A DNA stretch of 49,987 nt from Alkalibacterium kapii (GTDB taxonomy: Bacteria > Bacillota > Bacilli > Lactobacillales > Carnobacteriaceae_A): NCBI RefSeq assembly GCF_007988865.1, contig NZ_BJUY01000012.1, positions 1-49,987 on the forward strand, written 5' to 3'. The notes below the pieces were generated by a model. It was given only the letters and a program-made list of their open reading frames with translations, searched no databases and was not told where the DNA came from. The translations under genes were made by a program, and so were the position numbers. This document shows positions 7,992-18,392 of the stretch, in pieces. Numbering within the stretch: position 1 is the stretch's first letter; each line of letters opens with the position of its first letter.

Positions 7992-8026
7992 AAAGGTTGG
8001 GACGATAATAAGTCCTGACCTTTTTT
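7992..8026 (+). terminator. Intrinsic terminator after the DUF1831-like gene
   Basis: AAAGGTTGGGAC pairs with GTCCTGACCTTT around a 7-8 base loop and is followed by T6. It separates the upstream gene from mnmA. The core GGGAC-loop-AGTCCTGAC matches the hairpin at 746-773. Confidence 0.8.
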
Positions 8027-8183
8027 CTCTGGATCTTTTTTTGATTTTCTTTGAAACTCCCTCCTCCAAAAATGTCTTTGGAGTGATCCAGGATATATAA
8101 AATGATGTACGAGTTTGATTCCAAAAGACGTCTCAGGCAAAAATTAAAGATACCTTGTTTATGGTGACTGATGAAAATAGCCC
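8027..8183. other. Noncoding stretch before mnmA
   Basis: The gap between the DUF1831-like gene and mnmA is 340 bases. Beyond the terminator and the mnmA promoter I see no gene in it. CTGGATC near 8030 and GATCCAG near 8087 are complementary, but the enclosed loop is long and no function is evident. Confidence 0.4.
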
Positions 8184-8211
8184 TTGATTTATAAGTTATA
8201 GGAAGTATAAT
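8184..8211 (+). promoter_or_regulatory. Promoter of mnmA
   Basis: TTGATT at 8184-8189 and a perfect TATAAT at 8206-8211 with a 16-base spacer. Start near 8218 leaves a leader of about 65 bases. This promoter makes mnmA independent of the interrupted upstream operon. Confidence 0.7.
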
Positions 8212-8265
8212 AGTACAGACTGGAAACATACGAACCTTCAATTCGTTCAAGTACAGAATTTTTAA

Positions 8266-9405
<1,140 letters not shown>

Positions 9406-9411
9406 ATAATG

Positions 9412-9448
9412 AATAAGAGTTGCTCATCAAATGGGTAGCTCTTATTTG
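9412..9448 (+). terminator. Probable terminator after mnmA
   Basis: AATAAGAGTTGCTC pairs with GGGTAGCTCTTATT, allowing a few G-U pairs, around a short loop. Only a weak T-rich tail follows, so termination may be partial. The rest of 9449-9631 holds no gene. Confidence 0.55.
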
Positions 9449-9631
9449 TTATGGACTGACATACTGTGTCATATAAAGCCAACGCCAATAAGATAGTTCA
9501 GGATTTGATAAAGGTTTTGCTTTGTCTCTTCATTTTCAGTGCACTGTTATGATAAACTAAATCAGGAAGTGATACGTTCACCGAACGGAATTTATTAGAG
9601 AAATAAAAAATGAGTAAAGGGGGGGCTTGAC

Positions 9632-12013
9632 GTGCAATACCAGGAAACATCAAACATTATGGCATCTGAAAATTATATTAGTGGAGAAGTAATGACAATA
9701 TTTTTTAAGAGTCCTTCTAATTATTATAAAGTCATGCTAGTAGAAATAAGCGATACCAATACAGATATAAAAGAATCTCAAACGGTCGTTACTGGTGAGT
9801 TTGGTCAAATACAAGAGGGAGACTGCTATAAGTTTTTTGGGAAATGGACTGATCACCCCAAATATGGTCTGCAATTTCAATCTACCAGATACTTAAAAGA
9901 AAAACCCTCTACTCAAGAAGCTATCATCACTTACTTGTCCAGTCCTCGCTTTAAAGGGATAGGTAAAAAAACGGCTCAAAAAATAGTGGACAATCTGGGG
10001 CTTTCAAGCATTGATAAAATACTTGCTGATGAAACCGTGCTGGATAGTATACAGGGCTTGAATAAAGCAAAAAAAGAAATGATCCTTTCTGTATTAGAAA
10101 AAGAGCAGGGGATGCAGAAAGTAATTATTGCGTTAAATAATTACGGTATAACTAATAAACTAGCTTATAAAATATATAAACAATTTGGGGAAGAAACGTT
10201 AACTGTGATTCAGTCTGATCCTTACCGGTTAATAGAAGAAATTGAAGGGATTGGATTCAATCGTGCCGATGCTATTGCTGAAGAAATGGAGATTTCAGGT
10301 GATGCACCAGAACGAGTGAAAGCAGGCATTATCTATGCGATAGAGGAACACATACTCAAAACGGGCGATACTTTTATAGCCGCAGATTTATTAATGAAAA
10401 GCAGTCTTTCGATACTTGAAAAAAGCCGGTCCTTTATTATTGATCCAGATCTTGTTGCTGAAAACATCATTGAACTCCTTGATTCACAAGCTATCATCAA
10501 AGATGAAAACCGCTTTTACTTACCGTCTTTATATGCTTCTGAATGGGGGATAGCTAACGGACTGGAACGTTTAAAGATAAACAATGATAAAGAAAAAATA
10601 AAAACGTCTATAATTAATAAAAAAATAAAAAAGTTTGAAAAAAGTCGCGGCATTACGTTTGGGGTTTCTCAAAAAGAAGCAATAGTAAGGGCGTTGACCT
10701 CCCCAGTTTTCATCTTGACAGGGGGACCGGGTACAGGCAAAACAACGGTATTGGAAGTTATCGTATCTATCTATGCTGAATTAAATGAAATCAGTTTAGA
10801 GACATCTGATTATCAAAACGAACCTTTTCCAGTTTTGCTGGCTGCTCCAACGGGTCGTGCAGCTAAACGAATGAAAGAAACGACTGGACTGCCATCAAGT
10901 ACCATTCATCGACTATTGGGTTTGACGGGATCAGATGATGAGCCATTGCAGGAATCAGATAGAAAGTTAAAAGGTTCACTACTGATTATTGATGAAATGT
11001 CAATGGTCGATACCTGGCTGGCTTATCAATTACTAAAATCTATTCCCGATCATATGAAAGTCATCATGGTAGGAGACAAAGATCAGCTTCCATCAGTAGG
11101 TCCCGGACAAGTTCTCAGAGATTTAATCTCAAGTGATGAAATAGAAAAAAAAGAACTGACTGAAATATACCGCCAAGACGACGGATCCTCGATCGTGTCT
11201 CTGGCACATGAAGTTAAAAAAGGGAAGCTGCCTGACAATTTTTCTGAAAAGAAACAAGATCGTAATTTTTTCCCCTGCCACACCAATCAGGTTGTGGACG
11301 TTGTCTCACTGCTCGTAGGGAAAGCAATTGAAAAAGGCTATACAGCTCAAGATATTCAGGTGCTTGCTCCAATTTACAAAGGTGAAGCGGGAATCGATCG
11401 CCTCAACACAAAACTTCAAGAGTTGTTTAACCCTAAAAAGCCTGAGGCGAAAGAAGTAGAATTTATGGATAAGGTTTATCGTATAGGAGATAAAGTTTTA
11501 CAACTTATCAACGATCCTGAAAGAAATGTCTTTAATGGGGATATAGGTATTATAAGGGGTATCGTTTCCAAAAAAGAATCTGAGAATAATACAGAGGAAC
11601 TCATCATTGACTTTGATGGAAGTGAAGTCAATTATTTGAGAAACGAATGGAATAAAATTACGCTTTCTTACTGCTGTTCTATTCATAAATCTCAAGGTAG
11701 TGAATATCCCATGGTGATCCTTCCTGTAGTATATGGATATGGAAGAATGCTGAAAAAAGACATTATCTATACAGCACTTACCCGTGCCAGTCAAACCTTA
11801 TTGCTGTGTGGGCAGCAAGAAGCATTTTCAAAGAGTATTTCAGAAAACACGACAGAGCGGCAAACATCTTTGGCCAGACGATTGGGAACGCACTCAGAAG
11901 AAAAAGAAGTCAGCATAAAGAATAAAGCAAAGACGAAATATATTTTGACTCCTTCAGACGTTGATGCTCACTCTGTGGATCCTATGATCGGCATGAAAGG
12001 TGTTAAGCCTTGA
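9632..12013 (+). CDS. recD2: ATP-dependent DNA helicase RecD2 (RecD/TraA family)
   Basis: SF1B 5'-3' helicase of the RecBC-independent RecD2 group, involved in DNA repair and fork maintenance. An N-terminal OB-like and helix-hairpin-helix region (FKGIGKKTAQK, IEGIGFNRADAIA) precedes the motor domains. Walker A TGGPGTGKTT is at about 362-371, Walker B LLIIDEMSMVD near 453, and the late helicase motif HKSQGSEYP near 690. The 793-aa length is normal. The GTG start at 9632 follows AAAGGGGGGG; an ATG at 9659 is possible. Synteny with mnmA is conserved in Firmicutes. No clear promoter was found in the 226-base gap. Confidence 0.93.
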   Translation: MQYQETSNIMASENYISGEVMTIFFKSPSNYYKVMLVEISDTNTDIKESQTVVTGEFGQIQEGDCYKFFGKWTDHPKYGLQFQSTRYLKEKPSTQEAIITYLSSPRFKGIGKKTAQKIVDNLGLSSIDKILADETVLDSIQGLNKAKKEMILSVLEKEQGMQKVIIALNNYGITNKLAYKIYKQFGEETLTVIQSDPYRLIEEIEGIGFNRADAIAEEMEISGDAPERVKAGIIYAIEEHILKTGDTFIAADLLMKSSLSILEKSRSFIIDPDLVAENIIELLDSQAIIKDENRFYLPSLYASEWGIANGLERLKINNDKEKIKTSIINKKIKKFEKSRGITFGVSQKEAIVRALTSPVFILTGGPGTGKTTVLEVIVSIYAELNEISLETSDYQNEPFPVLLAAPTGRAAKRMKETTGLPSSTIHRLLGLTGSDDEPLQESDRKLKGSLLIIDEMSMVDTWLAYQLLKSIPDHMKVIMVGDKDQLPSVGPGQVLRDLISSDEIEKKELTEIYRQDDGSSIVSLAHEVKKGKLPDNFSEKKQDRNFFPCHTNQVVDVVSLLVGKAIEKGYTAQDIQVLAPIYKGEAGIDRLNTKLQELFNPKKPEAKEVEFMDKVYRIGDKVLQLINDPERNVFNGDIGIIRGIVSKKESENNTEELIIDFDGSEVNYLRNEWNKITLSYCCSIHKSQGSEYPMVILPVVYGYGRMLKKDIIYTALTRASQTLLLCGQQEAFSKSISENTTERQTSLARRLGTHSEEKEVSIKNKAKTKYILTPSDVDAHSVDPMIGMKGVKP

Positions 12014-12047
12014 AAAAGCGGACACACAGCTGCATATATTTTAGAAA

Positions 12048-12962
12048 TTAAATCCAAAAAGGATGTGTGGTCAATTTGAAGGAAAGCTTATGTACATCCT
12101 TGTCAATAAGTTCGCCATCGTATTGACCATACTGAGGAGTATAGATCACTAGATCACAAGCTGTTATTCGGTGGCTGTGCAGCTTTTTATGTTCTAAATG
12201 TTTTTTAGTGGTGAACAAAGAGAACAAAATAGTAAATAATTCCCAGATGGTTACTTTTTCAGCTATGATCAAATCGATGAACCCATCTGACGGATCAGCC
12301 TCTGGATGAATTGAAATTCCACCACCGAAAAATTTGTTATTCGTACAGACAACAAGTAATGTCTGTCCATAGACATAGGTCTGATCAGGTGTTTTCAGTT
12401 TAAGGGGGAAAGCTTTTTGAGAAAAATAAGCAGATAAAATAGACAAAAGATAAGATGATTTTCCAATGATCTGTTTATTTTTATTCTTTCCTAATTTATT
12501 CATCACCATACCATCTAGTCCAAAACCGATACTGTTTACGGCTACGATGGTTTTTTGATTTGCTGTCTCTGTAATCACATCAAGTAGCGTAGGTTCTTTT
12601 GTTTTCAATATATTATGGATAGAATCTTTGAATGTGAGCGGCAACTTCAACGAGCGAGCGAAGTCGTTTCCTGAACCAGTCGGTATATAAGCAAGTGGGA
12701 TCGGATGTGTGGTTTCGGTTTCTAATAATCCCTCCAAAACTTCATTCAAAGTTCCATCGCCTCCCACAGCAACAATGAGGCTTTCTGCCTTCTTGTTTTT
12801 CGCTAAATCCTCTGTCAATAGAATTGCATGTTTCGAATGACTGGTTGGGTGTATCTCATAAGTGCAATCAAAATTTTGCATCGACTTATGTAATGTGGAT
12901 ACTGTTTTTTTTCCACTTCCGGAAAATTCATTAACGATAAAAATCAAGTGTCTATTAGTCAT
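12048..12962 (-). CDS. Diacylglycerol/lipid kinase family protein (YegS/DgkB-like)
   Basis: 304-aa soluble lipid kinase of the NAD-kinase-like fold; Gram-positive DgkB-type members phosphorylate diacylglycerol to recycle it into phospholipid. VAVGGDGTLNEV (GGDG at 67-70) and PTGSGNDFAR (96-103) are the nucleotide and substrate motifs. The C-terminal domain contains GGGISIHPEADPSDG. The start is ATG at 12962, with a weak GGTG-type ribosome site. The gene is convergent with recD2, and the 34-base gap shows no strong terminator. It is divergent from the YitT-type gene. Substrate specificity cannot be read from sequence. Confidence 0.88.
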   Translation of the reverse strand: MTNRHLIFIVNEFSGSGKKTVSTLHKSMQNFDCTYEIHPTSHSKHAILLTEDLAKNKKAESLIVAVGGDGTLNEVLEGLLETETTHPIPLAYIPTGSGNDFARSLKLPLTFKDSIHNILKTKEPTLLDVITETANQKTIVAVNSIGFGLDGMVMNKLGKNKNKQIIGKSSYLLSILSAYFSQKAFPLKLKTPDQTYVYGQTLLVVCTNNKFFGGGISIHPEADPSDGFIDLIIAEKVTIWELFTILFSLFTTKKHLEHKKLHSHRITACDLVIYTPQYGQYDGELIDKDVHKLSFKLTTHPFWI

Positions 12963-13053
12963 ATAATCACCAAACTTATTTTAATAACATTAGTATACTT
13001 GAAATACAGCTTCAAAAGAAAGTATGGAAGAATTAAATATATTGAATGAGCGC

Positions 13054-13083
13054 TTGTAAATTTGATACTCAAAATGTTAGAAT
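13054..13083 (+). promoter_or_regulatory. Possible promoter of the YitT-type gene
   Basis: TTGTAA at 13054-13059, an 18-base spacer and TAGAAT at 13078-13083. Both boxes are imperfect but the placement, 34 bases before the start codon, is good. Confidence 0.45.
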
Positions 13084-13116
13084 AGCTCGAGTTAAATGAT
13101 TTAAAGGAGGAGTTAA

Positions 13117-14010
13117 ATGTTACGCATAGCAAAAAAGTACACACTGAGTTTGGTTGATTATGTCTATATTATTTTTGGCTCATTTTTAGCGGCAGTTTCA
13201 TTCCAGGTATTTCTCTTACCCAATAATATCGTATCAGGAGGTGTAACAGGTCTGTCTGTATCAGCCAATGCCGTTTTTGGATGGGATCCTGCATTTTTTC
13301 AGTATGGACTGAATATTCCACTGCTGATTTTTTGCTTTGTGGCATTAGGAAAAGAAGCAGGGTATAAAACGATATTAAGCAGCCTGCTTCTGCCTTTTTT
13401 CCTGAGTTTTATCGGTGACTGGGATCCAGTTACAAAAGAACCGCTGCTGGCTGCAATATTTGGTGGGGGAGTGACAGGATTAGGTATCGGAATCGTTTTT
13501 CGAGCTAAATCATCCACAGGAGGAACAAGTATCCTTATACAAGTCCTCTATCAGTATTTACACCTTCCTCTTGGGATCAGTACATTATTAGTAGATGGAG
13601 TCGTCATTTTAGTTGCTTTGCTTGTATTTGATGCTGAAACTGTAATGTTCTCAATGATCGCATTGTACATAGTTTCTCGAACCATCGACTTAGTACAGCT
13701 TGGATTCAACCGGAATAAAAATGTTTTCATTATATCCGACAACCCCGGAGATATCAGAGACGAAATTTTACATTCAATGGAACGTGGTGTGACGAACTTA
13801 GGTATCCGCGGAGGTTATGGGAATTCGGATAAAGATATGCTTATGGCGGTTATACAAGAAAGAGAATTCACTTTACTCAAAGAAGTGGTACTCAAAGCAG
13901 ATGCAGATGCTTTTGTTGTTGCTATGCCAGCGAGTGAAGTACTGGGGCGCGGCTTTTCACTGCACAAATATTTTCCAGTAAATGAAACAGAATGGACAGA
14001 TGAAAAGTAA
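13117..14010 (+). CDS. YitT family integral membrane protein (DUF161 + DUF2179)
   Basis: 297-aa protein with about five or six hydrophobic segments in residues 15-200, followed by a cytoplasmic DUF2179-like domain (about 215-285) with the motif GVTNLGIRGGY. Firmicutes carry several paralogues; their transport or regulatory function is not established. The signature LPNNIVSGGVTGLS in the first membrane region is typical. AAAGGAGG precedes the ATG. It sits alone between a divergent lipid kinase and the alaS leader. No function beyond membrane location can be claimed. Confidence 0.9.
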   Translation: MLRIAKKYTLSLVDYVYIIFGSFLAAVSFQVFLLPNNIVSGGVTGLSVSANAVFGWDPAFFQYGLNIPLLIFCFVALGKEAGYKTILSSLLLPFFLSFIGDWDPVTKEPLLAAIFGGGVTGLGIGIVFRAKSSTGGTSILIQVLYQYLHLPLGISTLLVDGVVILVALLVFDAETVMFSMIALYIVSRTIDLVQLGFNRNKNVFIISDNPGDIRDEILHSMERGVTNLGIRGGYGNSDKDMLMAVIQEREFTLLKEVVLKADADAFVVAMPASEVLGRGFSLHKYFPVNETEWTDEK

Positions 14011-14071
14011 AATCAAATCGATTATCGTTGAAGCTTTTTAAGCAGTTCTGATCAGTGGGGTGTATAAAACA

Positions 14072-14100
14072 TTGACTATTCAACTGGTTTGCGCTATAAT
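14072..14100 (+). promoter_or_regulatory. Promoter of the alaS T-box operon
   Basis: TTGACT at 14072-14077, a 17-base spacer and a perfect TATAAT at 14095-14100: a strong housekeeping promoter. Transcription should begin near 14107. Confidence 0.8.
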
Positions 14101-14106
14101 TTTATC

Positions 14107-14326
14107 ATTCATAAAAGGACATGCTAAAGCGTGAATAAAGAGAGATATTCACATGGTGAAAGAATATCCTACACTTTAGTGCTACCTTTAAAACCTTTAT
14201 ACGAAAGTATAACGTTACTTGGCGTTAACAAGTCTAAAGAGGTAATGACTGACTGAATAAGTTATTGCAAACAAGGTGGTACCGCGACTACTCGTCCTTG
14301 TCTGTAGTGATTTATTCAGTTTTTTT
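14107..14326 (+). promoter_or_regulatory. T-box riboswitch (Ala) controlling alaS
   Basis: The leader senses uncharged tRNA-Ala. The T-box sequence AAGGTGGTACCGCG is at 14273-14286. Stem I is built from CTAAAG...CTTTAG, with AAAGG/CCTTT at its base. The specifier is GCT at 14181-14183, an Ala codon followed by a purine, which agrees with the downstream gene. The terminator arm pairs ACTGAATAA (14251-14259) with TTATTCAGT (14312-14320), plus ACAAGG with CCTTGT, and ends in a T-run at 14320-14326. Binding of uncharged tRNA would favour the competing antiterminator around the T-box. Confidence 0.93.
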
Positions 14327-14359
14327 GTATTACTGTTTATTTAAAAGGAGAAATTAAAA

Positions 14360-17002
14360 ATGAAAAAATTATCAAGTTCAGAATTAAGGCAACTATTTCT
14401 AGATTTTTTCAAAGAAAAAGGTCATCACATTGAAAAAAGCGCCTCGCTCGTTCCAGTTGAGGATCCGACATTACTTTGGATAAACTCTGGGGTAGCTACA
14501 ATGAAAAAATATTTTGACGGATCTGTTAAGCCAGAGAACCCAAGAATTGCCAGTTCTCAAAAGAGTATTCGAACGAATGATATTGAAAACGTCGGCGTAA
14601 CAGCAAGACATCACACATTATTTGAAATGCTGGGTAACTTTTCGATCGGAGATTATTTTAAAGAAGAAGCAATCGAATGGGCATGGGAATTTTTAACAGG
14701 AGAAAAATGGCTGGCACTGGATCCCAAAAAGCTTTATATCACAGTCTATCCTGAAGATGTAGAAACATATTCGATCTGGCGAGATAAAATTGGGGTGGCT
14801 GAATCACATCTTATTCAAGAAGAAGGAAACTTCTGGGATATAGGAGAAGGTCCATGTGGCCCGGATACGGAAATATTTTTTGATAGAGGAGAAGCATTCA
14901 GTAATCTTCCGGAAGGCCATGAGGAAAATTATCCGGGCGGGGAGAATGAACGCTGGCTTGAAATATGGAATCTGGTTTTTTCAGAATTCAATCATAAAGC
15001 AGATGATACGTACGCTCCTTTACCTAACAAAAATATTGATACGGGGATGGGACTTGAACGTATCGTTTCAGTTATGCAAAATGCTCCAACGAATTTTGAA
15101 ACAGACCTTTTCATGCCGATCATTCATAAAGTAGAAAAATTATCCGGAAAAAATTATGAAAAAGAGAAGAATAAAGTCAGTTTCAAAGTCATTGCTGATC
15201 ACATCCGGACACTGGTTTTTGCTATCAGTGATGGTGCGTTACCTTCAAATGAAGGGCGTGGCTATGTTTTAAGACGATTGCTTAGAAGAAGTGTTATGCA
15301 CGGCAGAAGATTATCAATTGAAAAACCATTTTTGACTCAATTAGTTCCTGTTGTAGTGGAAATCATGGGGGTTTATTATCCAGAGGTAAGTGAAAACAGT
15401 AACCTCATTGAAAAAGTCATCTTGAGTGAGGAAAAAAGATTCCACGAAACGCTCTCAGACGGATTGAATAAGGTGAAAGAGATCGTAGAAGAGTTAAAAG
15501 CAAATGGACAATCAGAAATCTCAGGTAAGGATGTTTTTCAATTATATGATACCTATGGTTTTCCTTTAGAGTTAACAGAGGAAGTCGTTGAAGAAGAAGA
15601 CATTACTATAAATTACACAGAGTTTGAGGTAGAAATGCAAAAACAGCGGGAACGTGCCCGTTCTGCACGACAAGCTGAAAATTCTATGGCGGTTCAATCT
15701 TCATTGTTGAGTGAAGTATCTGTGGATAGTGCGTTTATCGGTTATGATCACGATGAGGCATCAAGTGAACTGATTAAATTGATTAAAAATGATGCGTTCG
15801 TCGAAGAAGCTGAGCCAGGAGAAGCTGTTCGACTTATATTCAACGAAAGTCCTTTCTACGCTGAAAAAGGAGGACAGGTGGGGGATACGGGCCTTGTTCT
15901 GGATAAAGATAATAATGTCATGGCTGAAGTATTAAATGTCAAGTCAGGACCAGAGGGGCAACCCATACATGAAGTTAAAGTCAGAAATAAATTACACAAT
16001 AACAACACATACCACCTTATCATAGATAAGCATAGGAGGAGACTTATTGAGCGTAATCACACAGCCACTCACTTGTTGCATCAGGCTTTAAAAGATATTC
16101 TTGGCAGTCATGTCAATCAGGCAGGCTCATTAGTAGAAGACAGCCAGCTGAGGTTTGACTTTACACATTTCAATCAAGTCACTGAAAAAGAACTGAAAGA
16201 AATGGAAAAGCAAGTCAATCAGAAAATACTGGAAAATATTAGCGTAGAAACGGTGGAAACCACCATAGACAAGGCTAAAGAGATGGGTGCGATCGCTTTG
16301 TTCGGGGAAAAATATGGCAAGCATGTTCGTGTCATTTCAATAAATGATTATTCCAAAGAATTATGTGGCGGGACACATGTCAAAACCACTTCTGAGATCG
16401 GATTATTCAAGATTTTATCTGAATCAGGGATAGGTGCAGGGACGCGCCGCATCATTGCTCGGACGAGTCAAGGAGCTTATCAATGGATCGATGAACAGTT
16501 GAGCGTTTTGAACCAAACGACGAAATTAATGAAACTGCAGTCATTGAATGAGCTGCCGGTCAAAGTGGAAGGTCTGCAGAAGGAACTGAAAGATATCAAT
16601 CAAATGAATGAGTCACTGTCTGCCAAACTAGCTGAAGCTCAAGCGGAAGATACCTTCAAAAATATTTCAACAGTTGAAGGCTTCACAGTTATTGCTGAAG
16701 AAATTAAAGCCAAAGATATGAATCAACTGCGAAAACTGGCCGATAAATGGAAACAGAACGATTACTCAGATATATTGGTTCTTGGTCTTAGAAACGAAGG
16801 TAAAGTGAATCTGATTGCCGCATTGACTGAAAAAGCAACCCAGAATAATTTGAAAGCGAAAGATTTGATCAAAACAATTTCACCATATATAAAAGGTGGC
16901 GGAGGCGGTCGCGATGATTTTGCTCAAGCGGGAGGAAAGAATCCTGAAGGACTTGAGAAAGCTCTGCAGTCTGTATCAACATGGATAGAAGCAACTCTTT
17001 AA
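14360..17002 (+). CDS. alaS: Alanyl-tRNA synthetase
   Basis: Class II synthetase that charges tRNA-Ala and edits mischarged Ser and Gly. It starts SSSELRQLFLDFFKEKGH, the family's usual N-terminus. Class II motifs lie in the first 250 residues. The editing domain has HTATHLLHQAL (near 567-577) and the zinc-type CGGTHV (near 668). The C-terminal C-Ala region ends with GGGGGRDDFAQAGG. At 880 aa it is complete. AAAAGGAG precedes the ATG. A tRNA-Ala gene with the G3-U70 pair this enzyme recognises is at 26409. Regulation is by the T-box leader directly upstream. Confidence 0.97.
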   Translation: MKKLSSSELRQLFLDFFKEKGHHIEKSASLVPVEDPTLLWINSGVATMKKYFDGSVKPENPRIASSQKSIRTNDIENVGVTARHHTLFEMLGNFSIGDYFKEEAIEWAWEFLTGEKWLALDPKKLYITVYPEDVETYSIWRDKIGVAESHLIQEEGNFWDIGEGPCGPDTEIFFDRGEAFSNLPEGHEENYPGGENERWLEIWNLVFSEFNHKADDTYAPLPNKNIDTGMGLERIVSVMQNAPTNFETDLFMPIIHKVEKLSGKNYEKEKNKVSFKVIADHIRTLVFAISDGALPSNEGRGYVLRRLLRRSVMHGRRLSIEKPFLTQLVPVVVEIMGVYYPEVSENSNLIEKVILSEEKRFHETLSDGLNKVKEIVEELKANGQSEISGKDVFQLYDTYGFPLELTEEVVEEEDITINYTEFEVEMQKQRERARSARQAENSMAVQSSLLSEVSVDSAFIGYDHDEASSELIKLIKNDAFVEEAEPGEAVRLIFNESPFYAEKGGQVGDTGLVLDKDNNVMAEVLNVKSGPEGQPIHEVKVRNKLHNNNTYHLIIDKHRRRLIERNHTATHLLHQALKDILGSHVNQAGSLVEDSQLRFDFTHFNQVTEKELKEMEKQVNQKILENISVETVETTIDKAKEMGAIALFGEKYGKHVRVISINDYSKELCGGTHVKTTSEIGLFKILSESGIGAGTRRIIARTSQGAYQWIDEQLSVLNQTTKLMKLQSLNELPVKVEGLQKELKDINQMNESLSAKLAEAQAEDTFKNISTVEGFTVIAEEIKAKDMNQLRKLADKWKQNDYSDILVLGLRNEGKVNLIAALTEKATQNNLKAKDLIKTISPYIKGGGGGRDDFAQAGGKNPEGLEKALQSVSTWIEATL

Positions 17003-17054
17003 ACGATAACCTGTCAAATAAATATAGTTATTCTAGGAAGTCTTCCTGGACACA

Positions 17055-17083
17055 TTGTACTTTGATTTGATTTCTAGTAAAAT
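17055..17083 (+). promoter_or_regulatory. Promoter of ireB-ruvX-DUF1292
   Basis: TTGTAC at 17055-17060, a 17-base spacer and TAAAAT at 17078-17083, about 70 bases before the ireB start. Confidence 0.55.
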
Positions 17084-17156
17084 GGTTACAATGGAATTAA
17101 TAATGAATAGAGTAAGTAATATATTTGTTCATATTAAAAGACGGAGGGAAAATCAG

Positions 17157-17414
17157 ATGACTTCAAATGATCATACTGTTCGATTTAGTGTAGATAATGT
17201 GGAAGAACACGATGTAGAAGAAACATTGAGACTTGTCTATAAAGCGTTGGAGGAAAAAGGATATAATCCCATCAATCAAATAGTCGGTTACCTTTTATCA
17301 GGAGATCCAGCTTATATACCAAGGCATAACGATGCTCGTAATTTAATCAAACGTCATGAACGAGATGAAGTGCTGGATGAACTTGTGACACGATATATCG
17401 AGACAAAAAAATAA
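17157..17414 (+). CDS. ireB: IreB family regulatory phosphoprotein (UPF0297, YrzL)
   Basis: 85-aa protein. In Enterococcus faecalis IreB is a small substrate of the Ser/Thr kinase IreK and negatively regulates intrinsic cephalosporin resistance. The N-terminus [14 protein letters not shown] keeps T7, a position phosphorylated in the enterococcal protein as I recall. I chose ATG 17157 because CGGAGGG lies 8 bases upstream; the frame is open 34 codons further back, but that part overlaps the promoter. ruvX follows one base after the stop, then the DUF1292 gene: the conserved three-gene block. Confidence 0.93.
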   Translation: MTSNDHTVRFSVDNVEEHDVEETLRLVYKALEEKGYNPINQIVGYLLSGDPAYIPRHNDARNLIKRHERDEVLDELVTRYIETKK

Positions 17415-17415
17415 G

Positions 17416-17865
17416 ATGCGGATAATGGGCCTGGATGTCGGTTCTAAAACTGTAGGCGTAGCGGTCAGTGATTACTTCGGCTGGACCGCACAGGGAATAG
17501 AAACGATAAAAATAAATGAATCCAAAGAAGAATTTGGTTTGGATCGCATAGATGAACTTATCAAAGAATATGAAGTCGATTCTTTCGTTGTGGGCTTACC
17601 TAAGAATATGGACGGCTCGATCGGGGAACGTGCGGAAATCTCAATGGAATATGGAAATAAAATCGAAGAACGCTTTGATTTGCCTGTAGTGTATGTTGAT
17701 GAGCGATTAACTACTATGCAGGCTAATCGAATGTTGATCGAAGAGGGGAACACGTCACGAAGAAAAAGAAAAAAAGTTATCGATAAACTCGCTGCTGTAA
17801 TGATATTACAAAATTATTTGGATCAGCAAGCGAATAATAAAGGAGGAATTAATTGTGACCAATGA
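17416..17865 (+). CDS. ruvX: Holliday junction resolvase RuvX (YqgF family)
   Basis: 149-aa RuvC-like nuclease fold, linked in the literature to Holliday junction resolution and 16S rRNA 5'-end processing. [16 protein letters not shown] gives the first catalytic Asp; [14 protein letters not shown] and [16 protein letters not shown] hold further active-site residues. ATG 17416 is one base after the ireB stop, so translation is probably coupled; an ATG three codons later is an alternative. The 3' end overlaps the next gene by 11 bases. Confidence 0.93.
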   Translation: MRIMGLDVGSKTVGVAVSDYFGWTAQGIETIKINESKEEFGLDRIDELIKEYEVDSFVVGLPKNMDGSIGERAEISMEYGNKIEERFDLPVVYVDERLTTMQANRMLIEEGNTSRRKRKKVIDKLAAVMILQNYLDQQANNKGGINCDQ

Positions 17866-18157
17866 TCACACACACGAGCATGACCACGATCACGAACACA
17901 TTACTATTATAGATGAAGAGGGCAATGAAGAATTATACGAAATCCTTTTTACATTTGAGTCAGAAGATTTTGATAAATCATATGTGCTGGTATATCCAGC
18001 TGGAACTGGCGAAGGCGATGAGGTTGAATTGTCTGCATTCTCCTATAAAGAGTCAGAAGGTGGCCTGGAAGGCACCCTAAGTTCCATTGATTCAGATGAA
18101 GAATGGGAAATGGTCGAAGAAGTGTTGAATACTTTTATCAGCGAAGAAGAAGAATAA
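17855..18157 (+). CDS. DUF1292 family protein (YrzB-like)
   Basis: 100-aa, strongly acidic protein with a His-rich start ([11 protein letters not shown]) that could bind metal, followed by the DUF1292 fold region ([20 protein letters not shown]). The GTG start at 17855 has AAAGGAGG 7 bases upstream and lies inside the ruvX reading frame. It is the third member of the conserved ireB-ruvX-DUF1292 cluster. Function is unknown; the His-rich tail is visible, but metal binding is inference. Confidence 0.9.
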   Translation: MTNDHTHEHDHDHEHITIIDEEGNEELYEILFTFESEDFDKSYVLVYPAGTGEGDEVELSAFSYKESEGGLEGTLSSIDSDEEWEMVEEVLNTFISEEEE

Positions 18158-18172
18158 CTAAAACATCGGTCA

Positions 18173-18248
18173 GAAAGATGGATATTATATGGTGAGTCAC
18201 TTTCATTAAGAGTCTTATATGAAAGCCCCACGACTATCCATCTTTTTT
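18173..18248 (+). terminator. Terminator with a long branched loop
   Basis: GAAAGATGGATA at 18173-18184 pairs with TATCCATCTTTT at 18235-18246, followed by T. The 50-base loop contains a further stem, CTTTCAT with ATGAAAG. It ends the ireB operon before mltG. Confidence 0.6.
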
Positions 18249-18346
18249 CGTGCAGCGATCTTAGTTATTATTTTTTCAGTGAGTGAAAGGAAACGGAAAA
18301 AGTGAATTGAAAATAGAATTAGCTTTTCTAAACTTATTATATTGTG

Positions 18347-18352
18347 TATAAT
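18347..18352 (+). promoter_or_regulatory. Possible -10 box of mltG
   Basis: A perfect TATAAT about 40 bases before the GTG start of mltG, but with no good -35 box at the proper distance. Confidence 0.35.
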
Positions 18353-18392
18353 GACTAAGATAATGATCTAAATAAAAAAGGATGGAACATTC

